From Elephas maximus indicus (lineage: Eukaryota; Chordata; Mammalia; Proboscidea; Elephantidae), in contig NC_064830.1 in the NCBI RefSeq assembly GCF_024166365.1, forward strand, positions 89,520,968 through 89,584,967: 64,000 bases of DNA, given 5' to 3'. The notes under the pieces were generated by a model. The model saw only the letters and a list, made by a program, of their open reading frames with translations, did not search any database and was not told where the DNA came from. Positions 12,581 through 24,061 of the stretch are shown here, in pieces. A program made the position numbers and the translations under genes. Position 1 is the first letter of the stretch; every line of letters starts with the position of its first letter.

Positions 12581-14150
12581 TCCCTTCTGCTCCTATTAGG
12601 CCCAAATTCTCTCCTGGATCCCAAATGTTTTGACTTTCAATTCCCAGCTTGTCTCTGGGCCTTAACTTCCCTGCCAAGTTCTACAGGGGTTCAGCTCTCC
12701 CCTTCAGATATGAAGAGCTGGGGACAGAAGTCCTAAATTCTTTGTGGCAGGGAAGGCAGCCTGGCTGAGTGTGTCTGTGTCTTCCCTGGAGGGAGGGCAG
12801 GATCAAGGGTGAAGTGGGGGATTAGGGAGGACAGGTGCAGCTCCAGATGGCCCCTCTGGGCTGTGTCTCATGGGAATGGCCCCTTTGTTCAGGGCAAAAC
12901 CAGAAGTAGGGTCCAGGTCTGCCCAGCATCTCTGCTAAATGAATCCTGTGGTGCTCCGAGCCTGGCTGTGGCAAGTGCTCAGCACATGCTTGTTAACAAT
13001 GAAGGCCTCAGTCTGTCTGGGACTTTCACTTCAGAAGGAGCTCACTGTTTTGTTTTTTAAATCCACCCCTTTCCCAGGCCCCTCACTGGTCTCCAGGGTT
13101 GAGGAGGGGAAAAGGGTGGGACACTTGCCTCAAGGCAGCCTGGGATCCCCAGAGGCCCCTTGGAGAAGAAGCACTTGTGGAGGCAAAGGTGGAGAAAAAA
13201 CCAGTTCTGGGAGGGGAGAGGCAGTTCCAGACTGGAGCCTCTCTGGGAGGTGTCACCTTGGGGGCCATCTTCACCCTAGGGACTTTCTTGTCCCATTCCT
13301 TCCAGAGCCACCCTAGACAGGTTAGAGAGAGGTGAGCTGGAGGCTTGAGGTGAGGGTAGAAGAGGCTACAGGGGTGGGCGGGACCTCAGGTGTGTTTGTG
13401 TTTTTGGGGAGCTGGCCTTGAATCCACTGCTGTGCCACAACTGACCAGACAGACTTTGCGTCCCGACTTACTGAGGAAGGAAGTTTGAGGTTTGAACGTG
13501 GACCCCCACCTACCCTATCCCTCACTCTCTCGGATGACCTTTGCTCTGGCCCCAGCTGCTCTGTACCCAGGATCCTCCTCCAACTAATGCTACCCCCATG
13601 GAATCAGTCACTAAAAGGCCTTCAGCACAGAATGGAGGGGGTTCCTCCCTCCTGGGGGGAACCATGGCAGAGCCTGTTGGGGACTCTGGAAGTGAGACAT
13701 GGACAAATCCTCCCTCCACCAAAGACCTAATAACAGTAGCCAGAGATGAGAGGCAAAACACTAACTAACGAGAACAGTATGGGCATCAGCCAAGTGGAAT
13801 GTTCCACCTGAATTTTAGACTTGATGCCACATATCTTCAAATATAAGATTACACGTAAGTTACCGCCGAAAAGGAATCCTACCAATTAAACTATAACCAA
13901 TGCTTTCTTATCACATACATATATTTATCATATACTTGTGGAAAGAGCTCTTTTGGGCTTATTTCAACCATAGGTGTTTACCATATTTCACTCTCATGCA
14001 GACATAAAAAAGAAACTATAAGCTGTACGCATAGGCTGTAGCCGCCGCATGCCGACAGCTGCCCAGCTGAGACGACATGATTGAAAAATGCACTTGGCTT
14101 CAGAGGAGATATGAAGAAAAAAACATGCATCTTGAAACAGATGAACTAGG
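12581..14150. other. Mostly unique GC-rich sequence downstream of QPRT
   Basis: Several overlapping open frames on both strands (12809-13335, 13485-13768) reflect GC content. They lack recognisable domains or convincing splice structure. No gene is called. Confidence 0.45.
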
Positions 14151-14154
14151 GTCA

Positions 14155-14370
14155 TTTCTAACATTTACTGAGAGCTGACTCTTTGCCAGCACTATGTTAA
14201 ACACTTTACACCAACCATCTCATTTAATTATCTCCCTCAAAACCCCCCTAAGGTTAGCCTTTTATTAGACTCATTTTACAGATTAGGAAACTGAGGTGGG
14301 CGGAGGTGAAATAAGCTCTGCCCAGTCACCCAGCAATAGGGGCAGAGCTGGAGTGGAGCCCAGGTCACTG
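14155..14370 (+). mobile_element. MIR SINE overlapping the QPRT 3' region
   Basis: Near full-length MIR: 'ttactgagagctgactcttt', 'ttacagattaggaaactgag', 'cccagtcacccagcaatag'. It lies antisense to QPRT, starting 75 bp past the stop codon, and probably forms most of the 3' UTR. Confidence 0.8.
14261..14266 (-). terminator. QPRT: Candidate QPRT poly(A) signal AATAAA
   Basis: TTTATT on the plus strand reads AATAAA on the minus strand, 179 bp past the QPRT stop codon. It is the first exact hexamer downstream of the stop and lies inside the MIR. Use is inferred. Confidence 0.45.
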
Positions 14371-14444
14371 TACTCAAAGACGTTTATCCCTGAGGGCTCC
14401 AGGCAAACCCTGGTATCCCATGTCCCATATCATCCTCTTCAGCT

Positions 14445-14871
<427 letters not shown>

Positions 14872-15084
14872 TCAGGGGAGGCCAGGGCGTGAGGGGGGCT
14901 GAGGGTGGAGGTCACAGGAAGTACGGTAAGCTGGGGTTGTATTCAAAATACCCCACATGGATAACAAGTTTGGGGTTAATGAGGAAACTGAAGGATGGTT
15001 TCTGTTACACTAGGTTAAATGAACTTACCACCTTTGTGGTCATAAATGGTCAAATATTTGGACCTGAGCTCAATTCAACTCGGA

Positions 15085-15190
15085 ATATTAAAACTGGAAA
15101 AGGTCTTTACAGATGGGGAAACTGAGATCCAGAGAGTTACGGTGACCTGCCCAAGGTCACAGAGCCATCGACACTAGGGTTCCCAGTGGT
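15085..15190 (+). mobile_element. MIR fragment in QPRT intron 2
   Basis: 'ttacagatggggaaactgag' and 'gacctgcccaaggtcacaga' are MIR core words. Confidence 0.7.
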
Positions 15191-15366
15191 TCTTCATCTG
15201 CTCTTGAACGTCATGTCAAGTAACAGATGGGTGATTGTAAAGAAACAAGTCTAAGCCCTCATTCTACAGATGGAACCAATGAGAAGCTGAACAGCCTTTT
15301 GTCCCCAGAGTCCCAGACCAACACTGTTTGCCAGGTGTGGTTGAGGGTCTCTGGTAGAGGCTGTCA

Positions 15367-16050
<684 letters not shown>

Positions 16051-16230
16051 CTAACCAACCTGAGTGAAGATCTGGGGATCCCAGGGGAGGGTCTGGGTTG
16101 AAGGGTGGGGCCCCGTGGGTGGGACAAGGTTGCTAGATCGAACAGATAAAAATACAGGACATCTAGTTAAATTTAAATTTCTGATAAATAGTGAACTATT
16201 TTTTTAAATAAATATGTCCGAGGCAATATT

Positions 16231-16806
16231 TTGTTGTTATTGTTAGGTGCCGTCGAGTCGGTTTAGACTCATAGCGACCCTATGTATAACAGAACAAAAC
16301 ACTGCCCAGTCCTGCGCCATCCTCACAATCATAGTTATGTTTGAGCCCATTATTGTATCAGTCCATCTCGTAGGCATTTGGCTGTGTGGATCATAACAAA
16401 TTATGGATGACATAGCAAAGGATGGGAATGCCAGAACACTTAACTGTGCTCATGAGAAACCTGTACATAGACCAAGAGGCAGTCATTTGAACAGAGCAAG
16501 GGGATACTGAGTGATTTAAAATCAAGAAAGGTGTGCATCAGGATTGTATCCTTTCACCATACTTATTCAATCTGCATGCTGGGCAAATAATCCAAGATGC
16601 TGGACTATATGAAGAAGAATGTAGCATCATTAACAGCCTGCGATACACAGATGACACAACCTTCCTTGTTGAAAGTGAAGAGGACTTGAAGTACTTACTG
16701 ATGAAGATCAAAGACCACAGCCTTCAATATGGATTACACCTCAACATAAAGAAAACAAAATTCCTCACAACTGGACAATAAGCAACATCATGATAAATGG
16801 AGAAAG
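16231..16806. mobile_element. 5'-inverted (twin-primed) RTE LINE copy
   Basis: 16231 to about 16371 is the RTE 3' end on the minus strand. About 16382-16806 is an internal RTE segment on the plus strand, with a reverse-transcriptase piece reading YTDDTTFLVESEEDLKYLL (altered YxDD box). The two are joined by about 10 unassigned bases. The 5' edge of the plus-strand part abuts the inner edge of the 3'-end part, the arrangement produced by twin priming. Confidence 0.75.
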
Positions 16807-17324
16807 GCAATATTTAGGACATACTTATATTAAAAACTTATCCACTGTTTACCTGAAATTCAAATTTAGCTGGATATCCTATATTTTATTTGGTAAACCC
16901 AGTGCTGGGGCAACAGTTATTTACCACCTGGAAGAGAAGTACAGTGAAACCTGTGAGAACCGGAACTCAACGGGACTGCCTTATTTTTCCAGGTCTGGCA
17001 AGTTTTCTGCCTTTAACAAGGAGCCGTTTTACCACTTTTCTATCACTCAGTTTAGTGGAAAATATTTGAGTTTTCCTTCTCTGACAGGTTTTGCCTTACA
17101 CAATTTCTGGCTTTCGCAGGTTTTACTGTATTTCAATAATTTAACAGCCATACGACCATCCTGGGCACGCTGCCTAGATGTCACCCTGTAGCCATTCCAG
17201 TCTGCCTTGTGTAGGATTGGTTATTTACAAGCTGAAGCCCCACTAGAATGTGAGCTGGGCGGGAGGGGGGGGAGCGGGGAAGGATGTCTTCTTCATCCCG
17301 GTCTTCTCTACAGCACCAAGTATT

Positions 17325-17455
17325 TTAAACTCGAAAATTCAGTTTTCTACAGACGTGGCAACTGAGAACCAGAGAGGGAAGACAGATGCACTGAGGTCAC
17401 ACAGCAAATTGGCAGCAGAGTCAGAACTAGCCAGGCCTGTCTGTCCCTTCTGCCT
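17325..17455 (+). mobile_element. MIR fragment
   Basis: 'ctgagaaccagagagggaag' and 'gaggtcacacagcaaattgg' are MIR core words. Confidence 0.65.
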
Positions 17456-18252
17456 TTGCTCTCTCTACCCTGGAGATGTCTCCACTACTGAAGTGTCAAC
17501 AAACTGTCATCTCCCCAGAGATGGGGACTGCCCAAGGAGGAAAGTGTACATAAAAATTGGGTTCAAGGCCCTGCCATGCGAGGCATAGCTTCAGGAGCAT
17601 GGGCAAGTTCTTTGGCTGTAATATAAGGGCTACAGACAATGTGGTCTCTAAGGCCCTCCCTGCCCAGAGTGCAGCGCTAATTGGCTCTTCATTGCTGATG
17701 GGTGAAATCACCGCAAAGGCAGGACTTAGACATGATACAACATTGCCATCTGTCGGCCGGGTCAAGACCTGCAGCCTCACAGCACACAGGGCAACGGCCA
17801 AGAGGGACTTCAATGGAGGCGGGGACTGCTGGGCGAGACAAGTAAATAGCACATGAGAAGTTTTGTTTTCCCCCACTTTTGCTCGGAGGTTAAAAATACC
17901 TCCAAGTTGAAGGTAAGGCTGGGCATTCTAGCTTGTTAGAAGCAGGCACCTTCTTGTCTAGCCATTCTTCCCCTAAGGGAAGCACTCCTTTTCACCCACC
18001 CACCCCCTTCTCCTCCTGAGCCACAGCCCTCAGTGACTGCACCTGGTCCTCTCTGCTCTCATTCTCTTCCATAACTGTCCCAAGTGGTTTCCATTCTTCC
18101 ACTCAGTGCCAGCTGTGCCCAGGCCGGGTGCTGGGAACAAAGACAGTGAAAAGGATAAAGACACAGAGTAGGCTCTGTCAAGTTCCTGGCCTAGATATAA
18201 AAGCAGCCTGTGAGCAAGCAGTTGTTACACGGAGGCCCCTCAATCCACTCAA

Positions 18253-18400
18253 ACTATGTGCTCCTGTAGCTGGCTTTGAGTCGGCCCGGACTCACGGTGA
18301 CCCTGTGCACAATGGGATCGGATCCCTGTGATCCACTGGGTTTTCACTGGCTGACTTTCTGAAGTAGATCTCCAGGCCTCTCTTCCTAAACTAGGCATAA
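18253..18400 (-). mobile_element. RTE-derived short fragment
   Basis: 'ctttgagtcggcccggactc' (RTE 3' tip reversed) followed by 'gttttcactggctgactttc' and 'gtagatctccaggcctctct', which belong to the RTE 5' region. It is another 5'/3' chimeric derivative, like those at 3927 and 32553. Confidence 0.6.
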
Positions 18401-18429
18401 TGATCTTTTCTAAAAAGCGTGTTCGAATC

Positions 18430-18735
18430 CTTCAAATAGCGAGTGGATAAACAAACTGTGGTGACCTAGACAATGGAATTCTACTTAGCAATAAAGAGGA
18501 ACCAATTAGTGATACATTGTGCAAAGTAAAAGAAGCCAAACTCAAGAGGCTCCCTGCTTATGAGTCCATTCAAATGACATTATTAAAAAAGGAAAGTACA
18601 GGGACAGAGAACAACTCAGTGGTTGTCTGGGGCAGGGAGGGTTGACCACAAAGGCGCAGCCAGAGTTCCTGGGTGTGGTTCTGTATTTAAACAGGGTGGT
18701 GGCCACTGACTTGAGTATGTCAAGAATCGTAAAAC
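18430..18735 (+). mobile_element. L1 3' UTR fragment
   Basis: 'tggataaacaaactgtggtg', 'caatggaattctacttagca' and 'ggtggtggcc' blocks in L1 order. Confidence 0.65.
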
Positions 18736-18922
18736 AGGACTCGGGCAAACATGGCTGTGGCAGCATGCTTGTCCGTTTTCCCATCTTTGTCTGTTCTGTA
18801 ATATTTCTTTGGATTCGGGCAGACATGGCTCTAGCAACATGCTTGTACACTTGCCACTTTTGCCTTTTTGAATATATGCGGAATAAAACTTTCTTTTTGC
18901 TTTACTAAAAAAAAAAAAAAAA
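18736..18922 (+). mobile_element. Polyadenylated retrocopy-like segment of unknown origin
   Basis: Ends with AATAAA at about 18883 and a 16-17 base A run about 20 bases later, as expected for a reverse-transcribed polyadenylated RNA. It holds two imperfect copies of a 'cgggca(a/g)acatggct' block about 90 bp apart. The AATAAAACTTTC ending resembles the R region of some LTRs, so a retroviral transcript is possible. I do not recognise the source. Confidence 0.4.
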
Positions 18923-20095
18923 ACCAGGAGCAAGGAAGAATGAGGAAAACTAAAGATACAAGGGAAAGATTAGTGCAAAGGACTAATGGACCACATCTAC
19001 CATGGCCTCCACCAGACTGAGGCTGAGTCCAGTACAATGAGATGTGCTGAGCTGCCACCACTGACTGCTCTGACAGGGATCACAACAGAAGTTCCTGACA
19101 GAGCTGGGGAAAATGTAGAACAAAATTCTCACTCAAAAAGAAAGAGTAGCCCACATGACAACTAAGAGCCCAAGAGACAGAAAGGGCCACATGAACCAGA
19201 GACCTACATCATCCTGAGACCAGAAGAACTAGTTGGTGCCCGGCCACAATCGATGACTGCCCTGACAGGGAGCTCAGCAGAGGACCCCTGAGGGAGCAGG
19301 AGAGCAGTGGGATGCAGACCCCAAATTCTCATAAGAAGACCAAACTTAATGGTCTGACTGAGACTGGAGGAATCCCGGCGGTCATGCTCTCCAGACCTTC
19401 TGTTGACACAGGACAGGAACCATCCCTGAAGACAACTCATCAGACATGAAAGGGACTGGTCAGCGGGTGGGAGAGAGACGCTGATGAAGAGTGAGCTAAT
19501 TATATCAGGTGTACACTTGAGATTGTGTTGGCAACTCTTGTCTGGAGGGGGGATGGGAGGATAGAGAGAGAGGGAAGCCGGCAAAATTGTCAAGAAAGGA
19601 GAGACTGAAAGGGCTGACTCAAGACGGGGAGAGTAAGTGGGACTAGGGAGTGAGATGTATGTAAACTTATATGTGACAGACTGATTGGATTTGTAAACGT
19701 TCACTTGAAGCTTAATAAAAGTTATTATAAAAAAAAAAAAAAGAAAGAGTAGACTTGCTGGCCTGACAGAAACTGGAGAAACGCTGAAAGGATGGCCCCC
19801 AGACACCCTTCCAGCTCAGTAACGAGGTCACTCCTGAGGTTCACCCTTCAGCCTAAGATTGGACAGGCTCATGGAACAAAAGAAGACTAAAGGGGTGCAC
19901 CAGCCCTGGGGCAGGGACTGGAAGGTAGGCGGGAACAGGAAAGCTGGTTAACAGGGAGCCTAGGGTTGAGAAGGGAGAGTGTTGACATGCCATGGGGTTG
20001 TTAACCAATGTCATAGAACAACGTGTGTATTATTTGATGAGAAACTGGTTTGTTTTGTAAACCTTCATCTAAAGTTCAATTAGAAAAAAATCATA
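18923..20095 (+). mobile_element. L1 3' UTR, host of a nested L1
   Basis: Same 3' UTR family as at 4480-5085: 'gtgcaaaggactaatggacc', 'aaatgtagaacaaaattctc', 'caatgtcatagaacaacgtg'. It is interrupted between 19150 and 19737. Confidence 0.75.
19150..19737 (+). mobile_element. Nested, 5'-truncated L1 with poly(A) tail and target-site duplication
   Basis: A 588-bp L1 3' end with 'aagcttaataaaagttatta' and an A tail. The flanks carry AAAAAGAAAGAGTAG at 19135-19149 and again immediately after the A tail (about 19738-19752), a 15-bp target-site duplication whose left edge merges with the tail. The host L1 resumes directly after it. Confidence 0.85.
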
Positions 20096-20679
20096 AAACA
20101 ACATCTCGATAAAAATGACTTTAACATAAAACAATAAAAAAGCAAATTTCAGTGGATCATTCTGCTTAAAATCTCACTGTCACTACATTAGCTGCCGCTC
20201 TCTTAACTTCTTTCAGTATTCTTTCGACAAATCCTTAGGAGCACCTACTCTGTGCTGGGCGCGAGTTGCAGGGTCACGTGGTGACAGCAGGCGGCTCTTT
20301 CTCTTACCTTTCAGGCTGTTCCAGGGTGGCCCTGCCTAGAAGCCCATTCTCTTAACCCTCACCCCCAACCTCTCCCTTCATCCTCCCCCTTACCTCTGGC
20401 TCCTCCTTCCGGTCTCGTAAACATCCCTTCCTGAGGGCCATTCCAGGCCCCCTAAATTAGATCATGTGCTCTCTCAGCTCCCCATTTTTCCCTGCCGTCA
20501 TGCCCTCTGAAGGCAAAGACTGTCCTCGTGCCTAGCACACAGATCCATACAAATGTACAGCTCTTATAGGTCAAAAACAGTCCAATAATGGCATTTTCAT
20601 ATTGTTTAGCTTAAAGGTTAAGTGTCCAACGATACTCATTCAATCAGAAAGGCCAATAATAATTACAAAAGAAAAAACC

Positions 20680-20814
20680 CCAAATCTGTTGCCATTGAGT
20701 TGATTCTGACTCACAGTGATCCCACAGGACAGAATACAACTGCCCCATAGGGCTTCAAACTGCCAGCCTTTTGTTTAGCAGCTGATCTCTTAATCACGGC
20801 ACCATTAGAGCTCC
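20680..20814 (-). mobile_element. AfroSINE
   Basis: Reverse-oriented tRNA-derived SINE: 'gttgccattgagttgattct' (RTE-like tail) through 'agctgatctcttaatcacgg' to 'gagctcc' (head). Forms an inverted pair with the next copy. Confidence 0.8.
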
Positions 20815-20851
20815 AGAAAGGTCAATAGTGGAGTGAATTAAAGCCTGACTC

Positions 20852-21022
20852 TGGGGCCATCCTGGTGATGTAGTGGTTAAAAGCTACAGCTGCTAACCAA
20901 GAGGTCAGCAGTTCAAATCCACCAGGTGCTCCTTGGAAACTGTGTGGGCAGTTCTACTCTGTCCTATAGGGTCGCTATGAGTCAGAATTGACTCAATGGC
21001 AACAGGTTTTTTTTTTTTTTTC
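20852..21022 (+). mobile_element. AfroSINE
   Basis: Head 'gggccatcctggtgatgtag', box-B-like 'cagttcaaatccaccagg', tail 'gtcgctatgagtcagaattg' and 'gactcaatggcaac' before a T run. Confidence 0.85.
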
Positions 21023-21034
21023 TTCTGGCGACAC

Positions 21035-21240
21035 ACCACCTGGGTTCCAATCCTGGCTCTGCCACTGTTAGCTGAGTGATCTCAACAAGTGACTTGACCT
21101 CTCAGGGGCCTCGAGTTCCTCACCTGTAATAGGGATAATAATAACCTCCTTTTTCATAGAGTTGTTGTAAAAATTAAATGAGTTAATATTTGAGAAGTAA
21201 TTAAATGAGTTAATATTTGAGAAGTTAATATTTGAAACGT
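21035..21240 (+). mobile_element. MIR SINE with a local tandem duplication
   Basis: 'tcctggctctgccactgtta' and 'gttcctcacctgtaataggg' are MIR core. A 27-bp unit ending 'aatatttgagaagt' is duplicated at about 21175-21230. Confidence 0.75.
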
Positions 21241-21269
21241 TTACCAAGTGTCATGGAAGCATAGAGAAA

Positions 21270-21560
21270 GAGATGATGAAGTTGTCCCTGAGCGAGGGGG
21301 AGGCAGTTTTAGTGGCCTTGAAGGATGAGTAACATCTGCCAGGCAGAGCAGTGGGGTGGGAGGAAGTGGGCAAGACATTCCAAGCTGAAAGAGCAGGTAG
21401 TGTTCAAAGACTCAAAAGCAAGAAGACAGAGGTCGGTGGCGGGGGGAGGGGGGGAGCACTGAATGTAGAATTAACGGGAGAAATGGTGGGAGGTGAGGCC
21501 GGAGTGGAAAAGGACTGAATTACTTAGCTGGGGAGTTTGGACGGGTCCTAGGAGCCATCA
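21270..21560 (-). mobile_element. L2 LINE fragment
   Basis: Antisense L2 words: 'ccttgaaggatgagtaacat', 'caagacattccaagctgaaa'. The same part of L2 occurs again at 22600-22720. Confidence 0.55.
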
Positions 21561-21768
21561 CAGGTTTTAAGCGAAGGAATGGTTTTCCTATGGGATACAG
21601 TTATGGTTTTGCTCTGGAGATAGACTGGGAGGCAAAAACAGGCTGAGGCCATTGGCCAGACAAAAAGCAATGAAACCCTGAACATGGGCGGTAACCGTGT
21701 GAATAGAGGAGGAGCAGATGTGAGAGCTGCATCTGAGAAGGATCTAACAGAATTAGCAGCTAGTAAGA

Positions 21769-21980
21769 GGAGCCCCACTGGCACAGTGGTTAAGTGCTCA
21801 GCTGCTAACCAAAAGGTCAGTGGTTTAAACCCACCAGCCACTCCGTGGGAGAAAGATGAAGCAGTCCGTTTCTGTAAAAATTTACAGCCTTAGAAACTCA
21901 GTGGAGCAGTTCTATTCTGTCCTATATGGTTGCTATGAGTCAAAATCGACTCAATGGCAATGGGTTTGGCTTGGGTTTTG
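21769..21980 (+). mobile_element. AfroSINE, longer subtype
   Basis: 'aggagccccactggcacagt' head, 'ggtcagtggtttaaacccac' box B region, an extra 'gtaaaaatttacagccttag' block missing from the shorter copies, then the RTE-like tail. Confidence 0.85.
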
Positions 21981-21995
21981 GAAGATGTGGAAAGG

Positions 21996-22340
21996 GGCAG
22001 TGGTGGCTCAGTGCTAGAATTCTCGCCTTCTATGCAGGAGACTTGGGTTCAATTCCCGGTCAATGCACGTGATGCACAGTCACCAGCCATCGGTGGAGGC
22101 TTATGAGTTGCTATGATTCTGAACAGGTTTCAGGGAAACTCCCAGACTAAGGTGGAGTAGGAAGAAAGACTTTGTGAGCTACTTCTGAAAATCAGCCATT
22201 TAAAACACTGTGGATCACAACAATCCAATCCCCAACCAATCATGTGGATGGCAAAGGGTCAAGGCAGAGTTTGATTCTGCTGTGCGTGGGGTCGCCGTAA
22301 GTCAGGGCTGACTTGATGGCAGCTAACAACAATAAGATGT
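21996..22340 (+). mobile_element. tRNA-Gly-derived SINE with RTE-like tail
   Basis: 21996-22067 resembles tRNA-Gly(GCC) along its length: 'gtggctcagtgctagaattc' (box A region) and box B GGTTCAATTCC at 22046-22056. The anticodon position reads TCT, and the paired ends are eroded, so it is not a working tRNA gene. A body follows, then a tail ending 'gacttgatggcagctaacaa', the RTE 3' tip shared with AfroSINE. Confidence 0.8.
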
Positions 22341-22579
22341 GAAAGGAAAGGAGTGGAAATTAAAAAAAATAATAACCACCCTTGGGTTTCTGTTCTGGGT
22401 AGTTGAAAACTGACCCAGGGAGTTCAGAAAGAGAAGCAGGTGGGAGCGGAGGATGGGGACAGGAGCAGAGGACGTCACCTGCACATTACTGGGTGCCTGC
22501 AGTTACTCCAGCTCTCCTATGCTGTCTCATCGGAAACTCCCCGTAAGGGATAACTCCCATTTTACAAGTGTTGTGTGAA

Positions 22580-23200
22580 TATAAAGGAAAAAATGACGAA
22601 GTGTCCCTGAGGAAAGAGAAGGCAGTTTTAGTGGTCTCGAAGGATGAGTAAGGTTTGCCAGGTGAGCAGTGAGGCGGGAGGAGGGTGGCAAGACAGACAT
22701 CCCAGACTGAATCTCAAAGAGCTCTCGTATGGTGCCCTGAGGACACAGCTTATAAAGAGCAGAGCTGGGGGAAAATAATGAGTTTGGTTTTGTAGTCATG
22801 AAAGTTGAGATGCCAGAAGGAAATGTGGATGGCAGTGTCCAGATAGTGCATAGAATGGTCTGAAGTTCTGAAGAAATACTGGAGTGAGGAATAGAAATTT
22901 TGGTGCCGCCAGCATAAATGATGGCAACTGAGAATAGCAGCGGGTGAGATTACCCAGAGCAGTAAGAGGAGGATTCTGGGAAAGAGCACTATTTAAATGA
23001 CAGACAAAAGACATCAAAAAGAAGCAGCAGTAGGGGAGTGTGTTGCGTGTCTGGAACAGAGGAGAGGGTTTCAAGAAGTAGGGTGTGGGCAGAAGCAAGT
23101 AGAACTGAAAAGGGGCCACGAGACTTAGCAAATGGGAGGCCTTTGCCAGACCAGTTTCAGTGCCATGTGGTGGGGGTAGCAGCCAAATTGTCATGGTCAA
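22580..23200 (-). mobile_element. L2 LINE fragments
   Basis: Antisense L2: 'tctcgaaggatgagtaaggt', 'gaatggtctgaagttctgaa', 'gggtgtgggcagaagcaagt'. Boundaries approximate. Confidence 0.5.
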
Positions 23201-23594
23201 GGAGAGCATGGATATGAGGAAGTGGTGGCAGTGGGTGTGAACATTCCTTGCAGAGGAAGTTGATAAAGCAAGATATTCAACCTGAGTTGCACATTACAAT
23301 CACCTGGGAGGCTTTACAAACCCTCCGATGATCAGGCCTGTCCCTGACAAATTGAGTCAGGATCTGGGGAATGGGGTGGTTCCCAGGCATCCAGGTTTTG
23401 GAAATTCCCCTCCCCACCTCCCCATCTCTGTGACTCAGGTGCACGTGAACATTAAGAACAAATGCTCATGTAAGATCACATATTGTACACCTCCATTTAT
23501 ATGAAATGGCTGGAAAATGCAAACCAATCAGGTTAGTGGTTGCTAGGGGCTGGGGGTCAACTATGAATGGTTACGGGATCTTACTGGGTATAGG

Positions 23595-24014
23595 GAGACA
23601 AGATTTCATCATGGCCACACTTTGGTCAAAAAAGGCCTTTGGCCAGGATCCTAGAAAAAGCCCTGCTGGCGTCAAGCTGATGAGAATTGGCTCGGATCCT
23701 GGAATAACAACTCTCGTTAGCCTTGAGCCCATGAGAAGAGGCCGCCCTTGCCCGAGTATGATTATGTTTAACCTCTGGGTCTTGAGGCGACAGCTGCATG
23801 CACCCTTTCTTCTGTTCCCTTTTAAATTGCTCTGCCTCTTTGGCTCCGCGCGGATCTCCTCCAGCCGGCAGCCACTGGAGAGCAGCTGCTTGCTGGTGTC
23901 TGTAAGTTTCCCTGAAGAAACAAATGAATCTGGAAAGGGCTATGTGTCAGTTCTTCGGCTTATCTGCCAGGATGCACAGTGAGGGTCTTTCCTTTCTGGG
24001 GCTGTCCCCTGACA
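23595..24014 (+). repeat. ERV-A 5' LTR
   Basis: Shares almost its whole length with 30161-30585, from 'gagacaagatttcatcatgg' to 'gctgtcccctgaca'. The poly(A) hexamer seen in the 3' LTR is mutated here. The 5' edge lacks the usual TG, and no obvious TGG-start primer site follows. Confidence 0.85.
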
Positions 24015-24061
24015 ATTGCCACTGTGAGCAGGATTCCGGGGACCACACCAAGCCTTCCCAG

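Noticed and set aside
12809-13768. A hidden exon cluster downstream of QPRT
   Set aside because: Several overlapping frames on both strands reflect GC content. The next gene expected from human synteny (C16orf54) was not recognised in any frame, and in human it lies further away.
19204-19806. 200-codon minus-strand frame
   Set aside because: Antisense of a nested L1 3' UTR and its A tail; low-complexity composition.
21996-22067. A functional tRNA-Gly gene
   Set aside because: The anticodon position is changed to TCT, acceptor pairing is eroded, and the sequence continues into a SINE body with an RTE-like tail.
23924-24061. Coding start inside the ERV-A 5' LTR
   Set aside because: The frame is open upstream of 24062 only by chance. 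The Met-Gly-Gly start at 24062 lies outside the LTR and suits a gag N-terminus.
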